A DNA stretch of 64,000 nt from Devosia marina (lineage in GTDB: Bacteria; Pseudomonadota; Alphaproteobacteria; Rhizobiales; Devosiaceae), in the NCBI RefSeq assembly GCF_009758415.1, contig NZ_WQRF01000001.1:1116001-1180000 (forward strand), in the 5' to 3' direction. Every line of letters starts with the position of its first letter. Positions within the stretch are counted from its first letter, which is position 1. The notes below the pieces were generated by a model. It worked only from the letters and a program-made list of their open reading frames with translations. It ran no database searches and was not told the origin of the DNA. The translations under genes were made by a program, and so were the position numbers. Below are positions 56,327 to 64,000 of this stretch, piece after piece.

Positions 56327-57673
56327 TCATTCGGCCGCGTCAGTGAGGGCGGAACCCTTCAGATCCTGCTCTGGTCGCCCGATACTGACATAGCTGAAAC
56401 CATGGCGGCGCAACTCGTGCGGCCTGTAGACATTGCGCAGATCCACGAAGATTGGCATGTGCATTGCTGATTTGAGGCGATCCAGGTCCAGTGAACGAAA
56501 CTCGTTCCATTCGGTGATCAGCACTATGGCGTCGGCACCATCAGCGACGTCATAGGCACTGTCGGCAAACTGGACATTTTCCGTCAACCCGCGCGCCGCA
56601 TCCATCCCCTGAGGATCGAACGCGACGATCTTCGCGCCTCTGTCTTGCAGACCGCGAATGACATCAAGCGAAGGCGCCTCGCGCATGTCGTCTGTGTTTG
56701 GCTTGAAGGTCAGACCCAATACGCCAATTGTCCGCCCACGCACATCGCCGCCACAGGCCGCAACAATCTTTCGCGCCATGCTCCGCTTGCGCTGATCATT
56801 GATCGAGACCGTGGTCTCCACCAACCGCATCGGACTCCCGAAATCCTGTCCGATCTTGACCATCGCCGCAGTGTCCTTGGGAAAGCAAGACCCCCCATAG
56901 CCAGGACCTGCGTGCAGAAATTTCGCCCCAATGCGGTTGTCCAGCCCGATGCCACGGGCCACATCCTGTACATTGGCGCCGGTGGCTTCGCACAGATCGG
57001 CCACCTCATTAATGAAGGTGATTTTCATCGCCAGAAACGCGTTCGCTGCATATTTGGTCAGCTCGGCCGTCCGGCGATCAGTAAACAACAATGGCGCCTG
57101 GTTGAGATAGAGCGGCCGATAGACCTCCGTCATCACCTCGCGCGCACGCTCATCATCAAGACCGATGACAATCCGGTCCGGTCGCTTGAAATCCTCAATA
57201 GCCGCGCCTTCACGCAGGAATTCAGGATTTGAGACCACCGCAACATCAGCCTGTGGGTTCTCGGCCTTGATGAGATGGGCAACCTCATCGCCCGTTCCGA
57301 CCGGAACTGTGGACTTGGTCACTACCACGGTAAAGCCCGATAGGGCCTTGGCGATTTCGCGTGTCGCGGCATAGACGTAACTCAGATCGGCGTGACCATC
57401 GCCCCGCCTGCTGGGCGTGCCAACAGCTATGAAGACGACATCTGCCCGGCTGACGGCGCCGCTCAGATGGATTGAAAAGGCGAGACGCTCCGACACGATA
57501 TTCGCATTGACCAGTTCCGAAAGTCCGGGCTCGTAAATTGGTATTCCGCCCTTTTCGAGGGACGCGATCCTAGCCTGATCCTTGTCGATACAGACGACTT
57601 CATGACCAAAATCGGCTAGGCAAGCGCCCGTAACGAGACCTACATAGCCCGATCCCACGACTGCGATTTTCAC
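56327..57673 (-). CDS. UDP-glucose 6-dehydrogenase
   Basis: A 448-residue enzyme oxidising UDP-glucose to UDP-glucuronate with two NAD. The N-terminal fold starts MKIAVVGSGYVGLVTGACLA; the catalytic Cys lies in GYGGSCFPKDTAAM near 260; Lys/Asp of the active site in TFKPNTDDMREAPS. Operon with the epimerase and phosphomannomutase: surface polysaccharide precursors. Confidence 0.95.
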   Translation of the reverse strand: MKIAVVGSGYVGLVTGACLADFGHEVVCIDKDQARIASLEKGGIPIYEPGLSELVNANIVSERLAFSIHLSGAVSRADVVFIAVGTPSRRGDGHADLSYVYAATREIAKALSGFTVVVTKSTVPVGTGDEVAHLIKAENPQADVAVVSNPEFLREGAAIEDFKRPDRIVIGLDDERAREVMTEVYRPLYLNQAPLLFTDRRTAELTKYAANAFLAMKITFINEVADLCEATGANVQDVARGIGLDNRIGAKFLHAGPGYGGSCFPKDTAAMVKIGQDFGSPMRLVETTVSINDQRKRSMARKIVAACGGDVRGRTIGVLGLTFKPNTDDMREAPSLDVIRGLQDRGAKIVAFDPQGMDAARGLTENVQFADSAYDVADGADAIVLITEWNEFRSLDLDRLKSAMHMPIFVDLRNVYRPHELRRHGFSYVSIGRPEQDLKGSALTDAAE

Positions 57674-57818
57674 CGGATCTCGCTCCGTTCATGCTTGTCG
57701 GGACGCACGGACTGAATGTCCACTTCGACTCGAAGCCGCCTGCGGCCAGCAAAGTACCACTTTCCAATCAGTTCTATGACGTAAAACGCGGTTCATAGCG
57801 CAACGACATCATTCGGCA

Positions 57819-58250
57819 CTAATCTGAGTCACCCGGGCGAGAACGCATACGCTTGACGACGCTCCGATTGGTCTTCTTGTCCAATCGACGTTTCTTTGAT
57901 GCCAGCGTCGGACGCGTGGCAATCCGCGGCTTGGGCACAAAAACGCCCGCGCGCAGCAACGCCACCAGGCGTTCGAGAGCATCGGCCCGGTTGAGTGGCT
58001 GATCCCGATGGCTGTTCGCCGTAATGACGATGACGCCATCCTTGGTGAGACGGCTCCCGGCCAAGCTCGCGACACGCCGCTTTACCGGCTCTGGCAGGCT
58101 GGTGTTGGCCGCAAGATTGAAGCGCAACTGCACCGCACTCGCGACCTTGTTGATGTTCTGCCCGCCCGGCCCCGAGGCACGAACGAAACTCTCCTCGATC
58201 TCTGACGGATCGATACTGAGGGAACGGGTGATGTGAATTGGCTCAGCCAT
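57819..58250 (-). CDS. arfB: Alternative ribosome-rescue factor ArfB (YaeJ)
   Basis: A 143-residue peptidyl-tRNA hydrolase with the GGQ motif (ASGPGGQNINK) and a basic C-terminal tail (KKRRLDKKTNRSVVKRMRSR) that enters the mRNA channel of stalled ribosomes. Length and layout are typical. Confidence 0.95.
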   Translation of the reverse strand: MAEPIHITRSLSIDPSEIEESFVRASGPGGQNINKVASAVQLRFNLAANTSLPEPVKRRVASLAGSRLTKDGVIVITANSHRDQPLNRADALERLVALLRAGVFVPKPRIATRPTLASKKRRLDKKTNRSVVKRMRSRPGDSD

Positions 58251-58273
58251 GCCTCACCCAATCCTTGTTGTGT

Positions 58274-58498
58274 TCAGCGCTTCGAGCGGCCCGCGAACCA
58301 GACTTCCTCGTCATGGATGACGCGACCCTTTTCGGTGGTACGGAACTTGCCCGGCTCCACTTCTTCGACCCATTTCTTTTGCAGCATCACGGCGAACACT
58401 TTCTCGCCAATATCCTTGAAGTCATCCGGGCCAAGGACATTGGCCTCGCCCAGATGATAGAGCGCCTTCATCTCGCGGTTGGACGGACGCTGCGGCAT
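58274..58498 (-). CDS. Small hypothetical protein coupled to thrS
   Basis: A 74-residue basic protein (MPQRPSNREMKALYHLGEAN; then FAVMLQKKWVEEVEPGKFRT), possibly a winged-helix-like fold. Its ATG overlaps the thrS stop (TGATG), so it is translated from the same message. No family recognised. Confidence 0.8.
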   Translation of the reverse strand: MPQRPSNREMKALYHLGEANVLGPDDFKDIGEKVFAVMLQKKWVEEVEPGKFRTTEKGRVIHDEEVWFAGRSKR

Positions 58499-60489
58499 CA
58501 GGCAGTCTTTTCCGCCGCGTCCTTGAGATCGGGCGGGGTTGCTTCGGCCATCAGGGCCACCAGCGCGTCCATGAACGGCTCGACCTTTTGGCCTTCGGTG
58601 CCAAGGCGACGCACCGAAACGGTCCCCTCCTCGGCCTCGCGCCGTCCTACCACGAACATAAGCGGCACTTTCTGCACTGAATGCTCGCGCACCTTGTAGT
58701 TGATCTTCTCGTTGCGGGTGTCGATTTCTGCCCGGATGCCGGCGTCGCGAAGCTGGCGCACCAGCTTTTCGGCGTACCCATCCGCTTCCGAGACGATTGT
58801 GGCCACCACCACCTGGGTCGGGGCCAACCACATCGGCATCTTGCCCGCATAGTTCTCGATCAGGATACCGATGAACCGCTCCAGCGAACCAAGGATCGCT
58901 CGGTGCAGCATGACCGCGTATTGGCGCGAACCATCTTCGGCCACATAGGTGGCATCGAGCCGCTCGGGCAGAACATAGTCGAGCTGCAGCGTACCCACCT
59001 GCCAGGACCGGCCGATGGCATCTTTGAGATGGAATTCCAGCTTGGGGGCATAGAACGCTCCCTCGCCTTCGGCGATCTCGAAGTCATAGCCGGTGGCGCG
59101 CAGGGCATCGCCAAGCGCTTTCTCGGCCGCATCCCAGCGCTCGATGGTGCCACCGAACTTCTCGGGACGCGTTGCAAGCTTGATCACGACATTGTCGAAG
59201 CCCATGTGGCCATAGACCGAATAGAGCAGATGCACGAAGTGCTCGGTCTCGGACTGGATCTGATCCTCACGGCAGAAGATATGCGCGTCGTCCTGCGTCA
59301 TCTGCCGCACGCGCATCAGCCCATGCAGGGCGCCATGCGCTTCATTGCGATGGCAACAGCCAAATTCCGCCATCCGAAGAGGCAGATCGCGGTATGACTT
59401 GATACCCTGGTTGAAGATCTGCACGTGGGCAGGGCAGTTCATCGGCTTGAGGGCTAGATAGTCGACATCGCCTGAAACGACCGGACCGTCTTCCTCGGTA
59501 TTTGGGATTTCGTCCGGCACGACGAACATGTTCTCGCGGTACTTGCCCCAGTGCCCCGACTGCTCCCAGAACTTGGCATGCATCAGTTGAGGCGTCTTGA
59601 CCTCCTGGTAACCCGATTTGTCCAGGCGCCGACGAATATAGGCTTCCATCTGGTTGTAGATCACGAAGCCGCGCGGGTGCCAGAACACCGAGCCCTGCGC
59701 TTCCTCCTGCAGATGGAACAGGTCGAGGTCGCGGCCGATCTTGCGATGGTCGCGCTTTTCGGCCTCCTCCATCATCGTGAGATAGGCTTCGAGCTCGTCC
59801 CTGGTCGCAAAGGCAGTGCCATAGATGCGGCTGAGCACTTCGCGATTGCTGTCACCGCGCCAATAGGCCCCAGCCACCTTGGTCAGCTTGAAGGCCTGAC
59901 CGACATCCTTGACCGTACGCATATGCGGCCCACGGCAAAGGTCCTTCCACTGCCCCTGGGCATACATCTTGATCGACTGGTCCGCCGGGATGGCGTCGAC
60001 CAGTTCCACCTTGAAAGCTTCGCCCCTGGTCTCGAACCAGTCCTTGGCCTGGTCGCGGCTCCACACTTCCTTGGTGAAGGCAGCGCCACGCTCGATGATC
60101 TCGCCCATCTTCTTTTCGATGACGCGCAGCTCGTCCTCCGTGAAGGGACCAGCGGGACGGTAGAAGTCGTAATAAAAGCCGTTCTCGATCACCGGCCCGA
60201 TCGTCACCTGCGTTTCGGGCCAGAGCTCCTGAACGGCCTCGGCCAACACGTGCGCCGCATCGTGCCGGATCAACTCCAGCACATCCAGCGAGCCGCTATC
60301 GCGCGTGACAAATTCGATCTTGCCGTCGCTTTCCAACGCATCGGAAAGGTCCGACAGCACGCCATTCCAGCGCATCGCGACCGTCTTCTTGGCCAGCGAC
60401 TTGGAGATCCCCTCCACGATCTCGGTGCCGGTAGTGCCGCGCGAATAGTCGCGAGCAGCACCATCGGGAAAAGTCACCTTGATCGACAT
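58498..60489 (-). CDS. thrS: Threonyl-tRNA synthetase
   Basis: A 663-residue class II synthetase with N-terminal TGS domain (VTFPDGAARDYSRGTTG), SAD editing domain (HDAAHVLAEAVQELWP, YDFYRPAGPF), catalytic domain (VFWHPRGFVIYNQME, MNCPAHVQIF with zinc Cys, HRNEAHGALHGLMRVRQMTQDDAH) and anticodon-binding domain (PTQVVVATI). Start at 60489 (MSIKVTF); further upstream ATG lacks a ribosome site. Confidence 0.97.
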   Translation of the reverse strand: MSIKVTFPDGAARDYSRGTTGTEIVEGISKSLAKKTVAMRWNGVLSDLSDALESDGKIEFVTRDSGSLDVLELIRHDAAHVLAEAVQELWPETQVTIGPVIENGFYYDFYRPAGPFTEDELRVIEKKMGEIIERGAAFTKEVWSRDQAKDWFETRGEAFKVELVDAIPADQSIKMYAQGQWKDLCRGPHMRTVKDVGQAFKLTKVAGAYWRGDSNREVLSRIYGTAFATRDELEAYLTMMEEAEKRDHRKIGRDLDLFHLQEEAQGSVFWHPRGFVIYNQMEAYIRRRLDKSGYQEVKTPQLMHAKFWEQSGHWGKYRENMFVVPDEIPNTEEDGPVVSGDVDYLALKPMNCPAHVQIFNQGIKSYRDLPLRMAEFGCCHRNEAHGALHGLMRVRQMTQDDAHIFCREDQIQSETEHFVHLLYSVYGHMGFDNVVIKLATRPEKFGGTIERWDAAEKALGDALRATGYDFEIAEGEGAFYAPKLEFHLKDAIGRSWQVGTLQLDYVLPERLDATYVAEDGSRQYAVMLHRAILGSLERFIGILIENYAGKMPMWLAPTQVVVATIVSEADGYAEKLVRQLRDAGIRAEIDTRNEKINYKVREHSVQKVPLMFVVGRREAEEGTVSVRRLGTEGQKVEPFMDALVALMAEATPPDLKDAAEKTA

Positions 60490-60554
60490 TTTGGATCTCC
60501 ATGAAATTGGGTTGTCACGCATTCCACAATGCGCGCGGTCGCTGCCTTAGCATG

Positions 60555-60586
60555 AAAAGAGCCGAATGCCAGCCTCAAGCTGGCGT
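60555..60586 (-). terminator. Rho-independent terminator after the GFA gene
   Basis: ATGCCAGC-CTCAA-GCTGGCGT (60566-60586) forms an 8-bp stem right at the GFA stop; on the minus strand it is followed by CTCTTTTC. Separates the yidD operon from thrS. Confidence 0.7.
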
Positions 60587-60988
60587 TCAACCCGGCAAAC
60601 CCTCGAACTGCGGCAGGCTGTCGGTGATCTCGTGCCAGGGCGCCTTTGAGCCGACAAACATGTGAAACGATGGTCGCACCTTGGGGTCATCGACCAGCGT
60701 GCCCATGGCGACATGCGTGTTTCCGTTTTCCGCGATCACCGAATAGAGAAACGAGCCACACTGCCCGCAATGCACATCATGTGTGTCCGCAGGGTCGCCA
60801 AAGATAAGAACGTTTGCCTCGCCCTGCACCAGCCGCAGCCTGCCAGTCTTAATCGAAGCCATGGGCTTGAACGCCGACCCCGTCGCGCGCCGGCATCGGG
60901 AGCAGTGGCAATAAAAGGCCGCCTCGAACGCGTCCTCGACCTCATAAGTTACCGCCCCACACAGGCAGCTACCCTTTAACATGGTCAT
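60587..60988 (-). CDS. GFA family protein (glutathione-dependent formaldehyde-activating-like)
   Basis: A 133-residue CENP-V/GFA zinc protein: Cys ligands in SCLCGAVTY, CHCSRCRRATG and CGQCGSFLY. Members are proposed to help glutathione capture formaldehyde, but most have no proven role. The start follows GGGGAG. It overlaps the yidD 3' end by 20 bases. Confidence 0.9.
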   Translation of the reverse strand: MTMLKGSCLCGAVTYEVEDAFEAAFYCHCSRCRRATGSAFKPMASIKTGRLRLVQGEANVLIFGDPADTHDVHCGQCGSFLYSVIAENGNTHVAMGTLVDDPKVRPSFHMFVGSKAPWHEITDSLPQFEGLPG

Positions 60989-61307
60989 GCTTGTCTCCCC
61001 GCCAACGCCCATAGCGCCAGGGCAAATACCATCGCCCCTCTGCCGGCAGCGCCTCCGGCACAGGATCATATCCATGCGTCCCGCCCGGGCGGCAACGCCA
61101 GAACCGCGCCAGCCCCATCCAGCCGCCGGGCCAGAAGCCAAATGTCCAGATGGCAGTGCTCGTGAACTCCGAGCACGTCGGCAGGTGTCGGCACGTGCGC
61201 CCGATAAAGGCCGAAAGCGTGTAGCGGTAGAGCGTAATCAGAAAAACGGCCGCGACCTTGAACGGCAGGTCGATGACTCGCCACATCAAGGCGATGAATC
61301 GATCCAT
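60969..61307 (-). CDS. yidD: Membrane protein insertion efficiency factor YidD
   Basis: A 112-residue YidD family protein with the signature RTCRHLPTCSEFTSTAI and an amphipathic N-terminal helix (KVAAVFLITLYRYTLSAFIG). It assists YidC-mediated insertion. The C-terminal extension after GYDPVP is longer than in E. coli. Starts within the stop of the upstream scaffold gene (TGATG). Confidence 0.95.
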   Translation of the reverse strand: MDRFIALMWRVIDLPFKVAAVFLITLYRYTLSAFIGRTCRHLPTCSEFTSTAIWTFGFWPGGWMGLARFWRCRPGGTHGYDPVPEALPAEGRWYLPWRYGRWRGDKHDHVKG

Positions 61308-61759
61308 CAGCCGGTCACCGCAACCGATTGGTTGGACTCAAGCTTTTCCAGCGCCGTAGCGACGGCATCAAACACCAGAAGGGTTGACATGTGACGGGCT
61401 GGATAGCCCCGCACCGGCTCAAGATATTTGAGATCTTCCCATTTTCCCGAGGGCGGCGCCCCGTCGGCCTTGAGCATGTCGTGCATGGCCTGTCGCACGT
61501 CCAGAAACGCGCCAACTTGTGTTCCGACAATTTCCCGCGCCACCACGGCCGCCGATGTTTGCCCCAGCGCACAGGCCGAAATCTCGTGGCCATAGCCGAC
61601 AATCACCCCGTCGCGCACGACAAGGTCGACCTCGATCACGGAGCCGCAAACGCGGCTGACCTTACGCGCCGATACATCCGCATCGGCCAGACGGCCTGGC
61701 TGAGTGGCGTTCCCTGCAAGGTCGAGGATTTTTTCGGAATAGAGATCGCTCAGCTCCAT
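61307..61759 (-). CDS. Iron-sulfur cluster scaffold-like protein (IscU/NifU N-terminal family)
   Basis: A 150-residue protein with the IscU fold. Two of the three cluster cysteines are visible (RVCGSVIEV and [13 protein letters not shown]). The third, usually near the C-terminal helix, is replaced ([11 protein letters not shown]), a feature I associate with this alphaproteobacterial branch next to folE. So it may not hold a [2Fe-2S] cluster like classic IscU. First gene of the iscU-like - yidD - GFA operon. Confidence 0.85.
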   Translation of the reverse strand: MELSDLYSEKILDLAGNATQPGRLADADVSARKVSRVCGSVIEVDLVVRDGVIVGYGHEISACALGQTSAAVVAREIVGTQVGAFLDVRQAMHDMLKADGAPPSGKWEDLKYLEPVRGYPARHMSTLLVFDAVATALEKLESNQSVAVTG

Positions 61760-61910
61760 AATCGCGACAATTCTGTTTCTTGTTCCGGTCTCGTTCCGCT
61801 TCTATATAGGGGTTCTCCATCCGACTGTCAGGGGATTGTGCTCCTGTCGAAATCCGACGCGTCGTTCGTCGCGTAGTGAGCATCGGTCGCAACGCAAGGA
61901 GCCGGACCTC

Positions 61911-62531
61911 ATGGACGCCCAAGTCAAGCCGCTCAAGCCCGTTACCCCTGACGCGCCGGTGACGCGCCCCAGCCGCGATGAAGCGGAAGCCGCCGTGCGT
62001 ACGCTCATCGCCTGGGCCGGTGACGACCCCGGTCGCGAGGGCCTGCTGGACACGCCGGCACGTGTGGTCAAGGCCTATGGCGAACTGTTTGCCGGCTACG
62101 ACCAGAACCCCGGCGAAGTCCTGTCCAAGACCTTCAAGGAAGTCGGCGGCTATGACGACCTGGTGCTGGTCAAGGGTATCCCCTTCTATGCCCATTGCGA
62201 ACACCACATGGTGCCCTTTTACGGGCAGGCCCACATCGCCTACCTCCCCCATGATGGTGTCGTCGGCCTCTCAAAGCTGGCTCGGCTGGTAGAAGTTTTC
62301 GCCCGTCGCCTGCAGACTCAGGAAACCATGACGGCGCAGATCATCGATGCCATCAATGAAAATCTGGGGCCGCGCGGCGCAGCAGTCCTGCTCGAAGCCG
62401 AGCACATGTGCATGACCATGCGCGGCGTGAAGGCTCATGACGTCAAGACAGTCACGCACCGCTTTACCGGGGTTTTTGCCGAAGACCGTCAGGAACAGGA
62501 TCGCTTCTTTGCCATGGTCGGTCATCGCTAG
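61911..62531 (+). CDS. folE: GTP cyclohydrolase I
   Basis: A 206-residue enzyme, first step of folate synthesis: GTP to dihydroneopterin triphosphate. Zinc ligands lie in [11 protein letters not shown] and [11 protein letters not shown]; the [20 protein letters not shown] helix is typical. AAGGAG precedes ATG 61911. Divergent from the scaffold-protein operon. Confidence 0.97.
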   Translation: MDAQVKPLKPVTPDAPVTRPSRDEAEAAVRTLIAWAGDDPGREGLLDTPARVVKAYGELFAGYDQNPGEVLSKTFKEVGGYDDLVLVKGIPFYAHCEHHMVPFYGQAHIAYLPHDGVVGLSKLARLVEVFARRLQTQETMTAQIIDAINENLGPRGAAVLLEAEHMCMTMRGVKAHDVKTVTHRFTGVFAEDRQEQDRFFAMVGHR

Positions 62532-62608
62532 GGCCAAAAAGGCAAGCCCGATCAAACGCAGCGTATTTTGATATGGCATAGACTCGCTGTCTCACTGCGA
62601 GGTTACCC

Positions 62609-63442
62609 ATGTCTGCCATTGTTCGAGCCCTCTGGTTTTTGGAAAGTCGATTCCCTGAGGATATCGGCCTGGATGAACTGGCCCGCTCGACAGGCCTGGC
62701 CCCAACTTATTTGTCCCGCATGTTTCCGCTGGCCACCGGCTACACAATCTCCGGCTATCTGCGCGGCCGCCGCTTGACCGAGGCGGCCAAGGCCTTGGCG
62801 GACGGTGCCCCCGACATTCTCTCGGTGGCGCTCGATGCCGGATATGGCTCGCACGAGGCATTCACCCGCGCTTTTCGCGAACAGTTCGGCCTGACACCCG
62901 ACACGGTTCGTAAGAGACGCTCTCTGGATCACCTCAATCTCGTGGAGGCCATCAGAATGGAAGCCGCTATCAATATCCAACTCGACCCGCCGCGCATTGA
63001 AAAAATGCCGGCAATCCGCCTCGCCGCCCTGCCCGGGCGGCACGATCTCAACAATCCCTCCGGCATTCCGGCGCAATGGAACAGCTTTGGCCCGCTGGTG
63101 CCCGGTATCGAAGGCGTCATTCCCGGCGCAGCCTATGGCGTGGTTGGGGATATGAGCGACGGACAGTTCGACTACGCTCCGGGCGTGCAGATCACGCCTG
63201 ATACACTCGTTTCGTCGCCACTTACCGTAATGACGATACCGGCCCGCAAATGGGCGCGGTTCACCCACAAGGGACATGTCTCCAATGTCCGGGCCACCTG
63301 TGCGGCCATATATGGTGACTGGTTGCCCAATTCAAACGCCGAACAGGCCGAAGGACTATCCTTTGTCGAGTATTACGGGCCCGACTTCGACCCGCGCACT
63401 GGACACGGCACAATTGAGATCTGGGTCGGTCTCAAGGACTGA
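62609..63442 (+). CDS. AraC-family regulator with GyrI-like C-terminal domain
   Basis: A 277-residue regulator. Two helix-turn-helix motifs at the N-terminus (GLDELARSTGLAPTYLSRMF; LSVALDAGYGSHEAFTRAFREQFG, about 20-92), followed by a GyrI/SOUL-like small-molecule-binding domain (PPRIEKMPAIRLAALPGRHD to the end), as in Rob and BmrR. It probably controls efflux or detoxification genes elsewhere. Confidence 0.92.
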   Translation: MSAIVRALWFLESRFPEDIGLDELARSTGLAPTYLSRMFPLATGYTISGYLRGRRLTEAAKALADGAPDILSVALDAGYGSHEAFTRAFREQFGLTPDTVRKRRSLDHLNLVEAIRMEAAINIQLDPPRIEKMPAIRLAALPGRHDLNNPSGIPAQWNSFGPLVPGIEGVIPGAAYGVVGDMSDGQFDYAPGVQITPDTLVSSPLTVMTIPARKWARFTHKGHVSNVRATCAAIYGDWLPNSNAEQAEGLSFVEYYGPDFDPRTGHGTIEIWVGLKD

Positions 63443-63507
63443 AACACTGGTAAATGCCTCCGATGCGCGCTAGAGGCTCGGCATCCGCACGAGCAATGGC
63501 GCGCATC

Positions 63508-63960
63508 ATGACCATCTCCTTCGCCGACCCAAAGACCCTTGATCATGCCACGCTGGAAGAAGGCACAACCTTTGCCCCACGCTTTGACGCCCATGGCCTT
63601 TTGACCGTCGTCACACTGGAAGATGGAACCAACCATATTCTGATGGTCGCGCATATGAATGCCGAGACCCTGTCGCTGACCCTGGAAACCGGTATCGCCC
63701 ACTACTGGTCGCGTTCGCGCAAGGCGATCTGGAAGAAGGGTGAGACCTCTGGCGAACTTCAGGAAGTGGTCGAGCTGCGCACCGATTGCGATCAGGACTG
63801 CCTGGTCATGGTGGTGCGCCAGACCGGACGGGGCGCTGCCTGCCACACAGGTCGCAAATCCTGCTTTTATCGGCGCGTAAAGACCGATCAAAGCGAAAGC
63901 CGGCTTGAAGACACCGGCCTGCCTCGCCTGTTCAACCCCAAGGATGTGTACGGGGCTTAG
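63508..63960 (+). CDS. hisI: Phosphoribosyl-AMP cyclohydrolase
   Basis: A 150-residue HisI: third step of histidine synthesis. Metal-binding motifs [13 protein letters not shown] and [12 protein letters not shown], and the [18 protein letters not shown] block are intact. [11 protein letters not shown] at 63508 matches the family start; ATG 63496 is four codons upstream. Its stop overlaps the stop of a convergent gene by two bases. Confidence 0.95.
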   Translation: MTISFADPKTLDHATLEEGTTFAPRFDAHGLLTVVTLEDGTNHILMVAHMNAETLSLTLETGIAHYWSRSRKAIWKKGETSGELQEVVELRTDCDQDCLVMVVRQTGRGAACHTGRKSCFYRRVKTDQSESRLEDTGLPRLFNPKDVYGA

Positions 63961-64000
63961 GTTTTCCGCTCAAACAGCGGCACCATCAGGAAGCCGGCGG
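63957..64000 (-). CDS. 3' end of a convergent gene entering from the right
   Basis: The minus strand reads [13 protein letters not shown] and a TAA at 63957-63959. Only 13 codons are visible, so the family cannot be established. In related genomes a patatin-like phospholipase gene often follows folE-hisI, which would fit. Confidence 0.35.
   Translation of the reverse strand, partial: AGFLMVPLFERKT

Overview
The window reads as chromosomal DNA of an alphaproteobacterium of the order Hyphomicrobiales, probably near Devosia or Pelagibacterium (family Devosiaceae). This rests on gene content and order, not a database search: thrS / GFA protein / yidD / IscU-like scaffold / folE / hisI, a DUF2336 protein beside nadK, rlmB next to tRNA genes, and a NodQ-type cysNC fusion. 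G+C is high except for one AT-rich gene at 24.4-25.0 kb.

Left part (1 to about 26.66 kb) is accessory. It starts with a methyltransferase running off the left edge and a copper P-type ATPase whose promoter has a CueR/MerR-type operator, but no regulator is visible. Next come a duplicated ABM-domain exported protein facing a LysR regulator, a DUF983 protein and a broken IS3-family transposase. From 7.5 to 18.0 kb lies a complete catabolic island: a branched-chain-type ABC transporter (livFGMHK), a DUF2848 protein with a GntR/FCD regulator, and an operon marR - flavin reductase - HpaB-like monooxygenase - cupin - amidase. Two nearly identical palindromes lie in front of the two outward-facing transcription units and suggest one regulon. 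The monooxygenase has exchanged the Tyr and His that bind the phenol in characterised HpaB, so its substrate is probably not 4-hydroxyphenylacetate.

From 18.5 to 26.66 kb is a mobilisation and integration module: a TrwC-like MobF relaxase with helicase, a ribbon-helix-helix protein, an origin of transfer closely resembling that of plasmid R388, a small DNA-binding protein, a two-TM protein, a ParA/TraL/StbB-like ATPase, an AT-rich orphan gene and a tyrosine integrase beside the 3' end of tRNA-Gly. No coupling protein or type IV secretion genes are present, so it looks like an integrative mobilisable element. Its far attachment site was not found.

Right part (26.66-64 kb) is mostly core genome: tRNA-Gly, tRNA-Tyr, remnants of a two-component system, an SRAP protein, a short LOV photoreceptor, rlmB, an alditol-oxidase-like flavoprotein, a polysaccharide deacetylase, glutathione-dependent formaldehyde dehydrogenase, a xylose-type ABC transporter (xylFHG) with a ROK regulator, manC, sulfate activation (cysD, cysNC), tRNA-Thr beside a degenerate IS3 transposase, nadK, DUF2336, a lytic transglycosylase, two large exported proteins of unknown function, an isolated pair of gene-transfer-agent head-spike genes, phosphomannomutase, UDP-glucuronate epimerase and UDP-glucose dehydrogenase, arfB, thrS, yidD, folE and hisI.

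The strongest unusual signals are the R388-like oriT, the shared palindrome of the catabolic regulon with the altered HpaB active site, and the orphan GTA spike genes.
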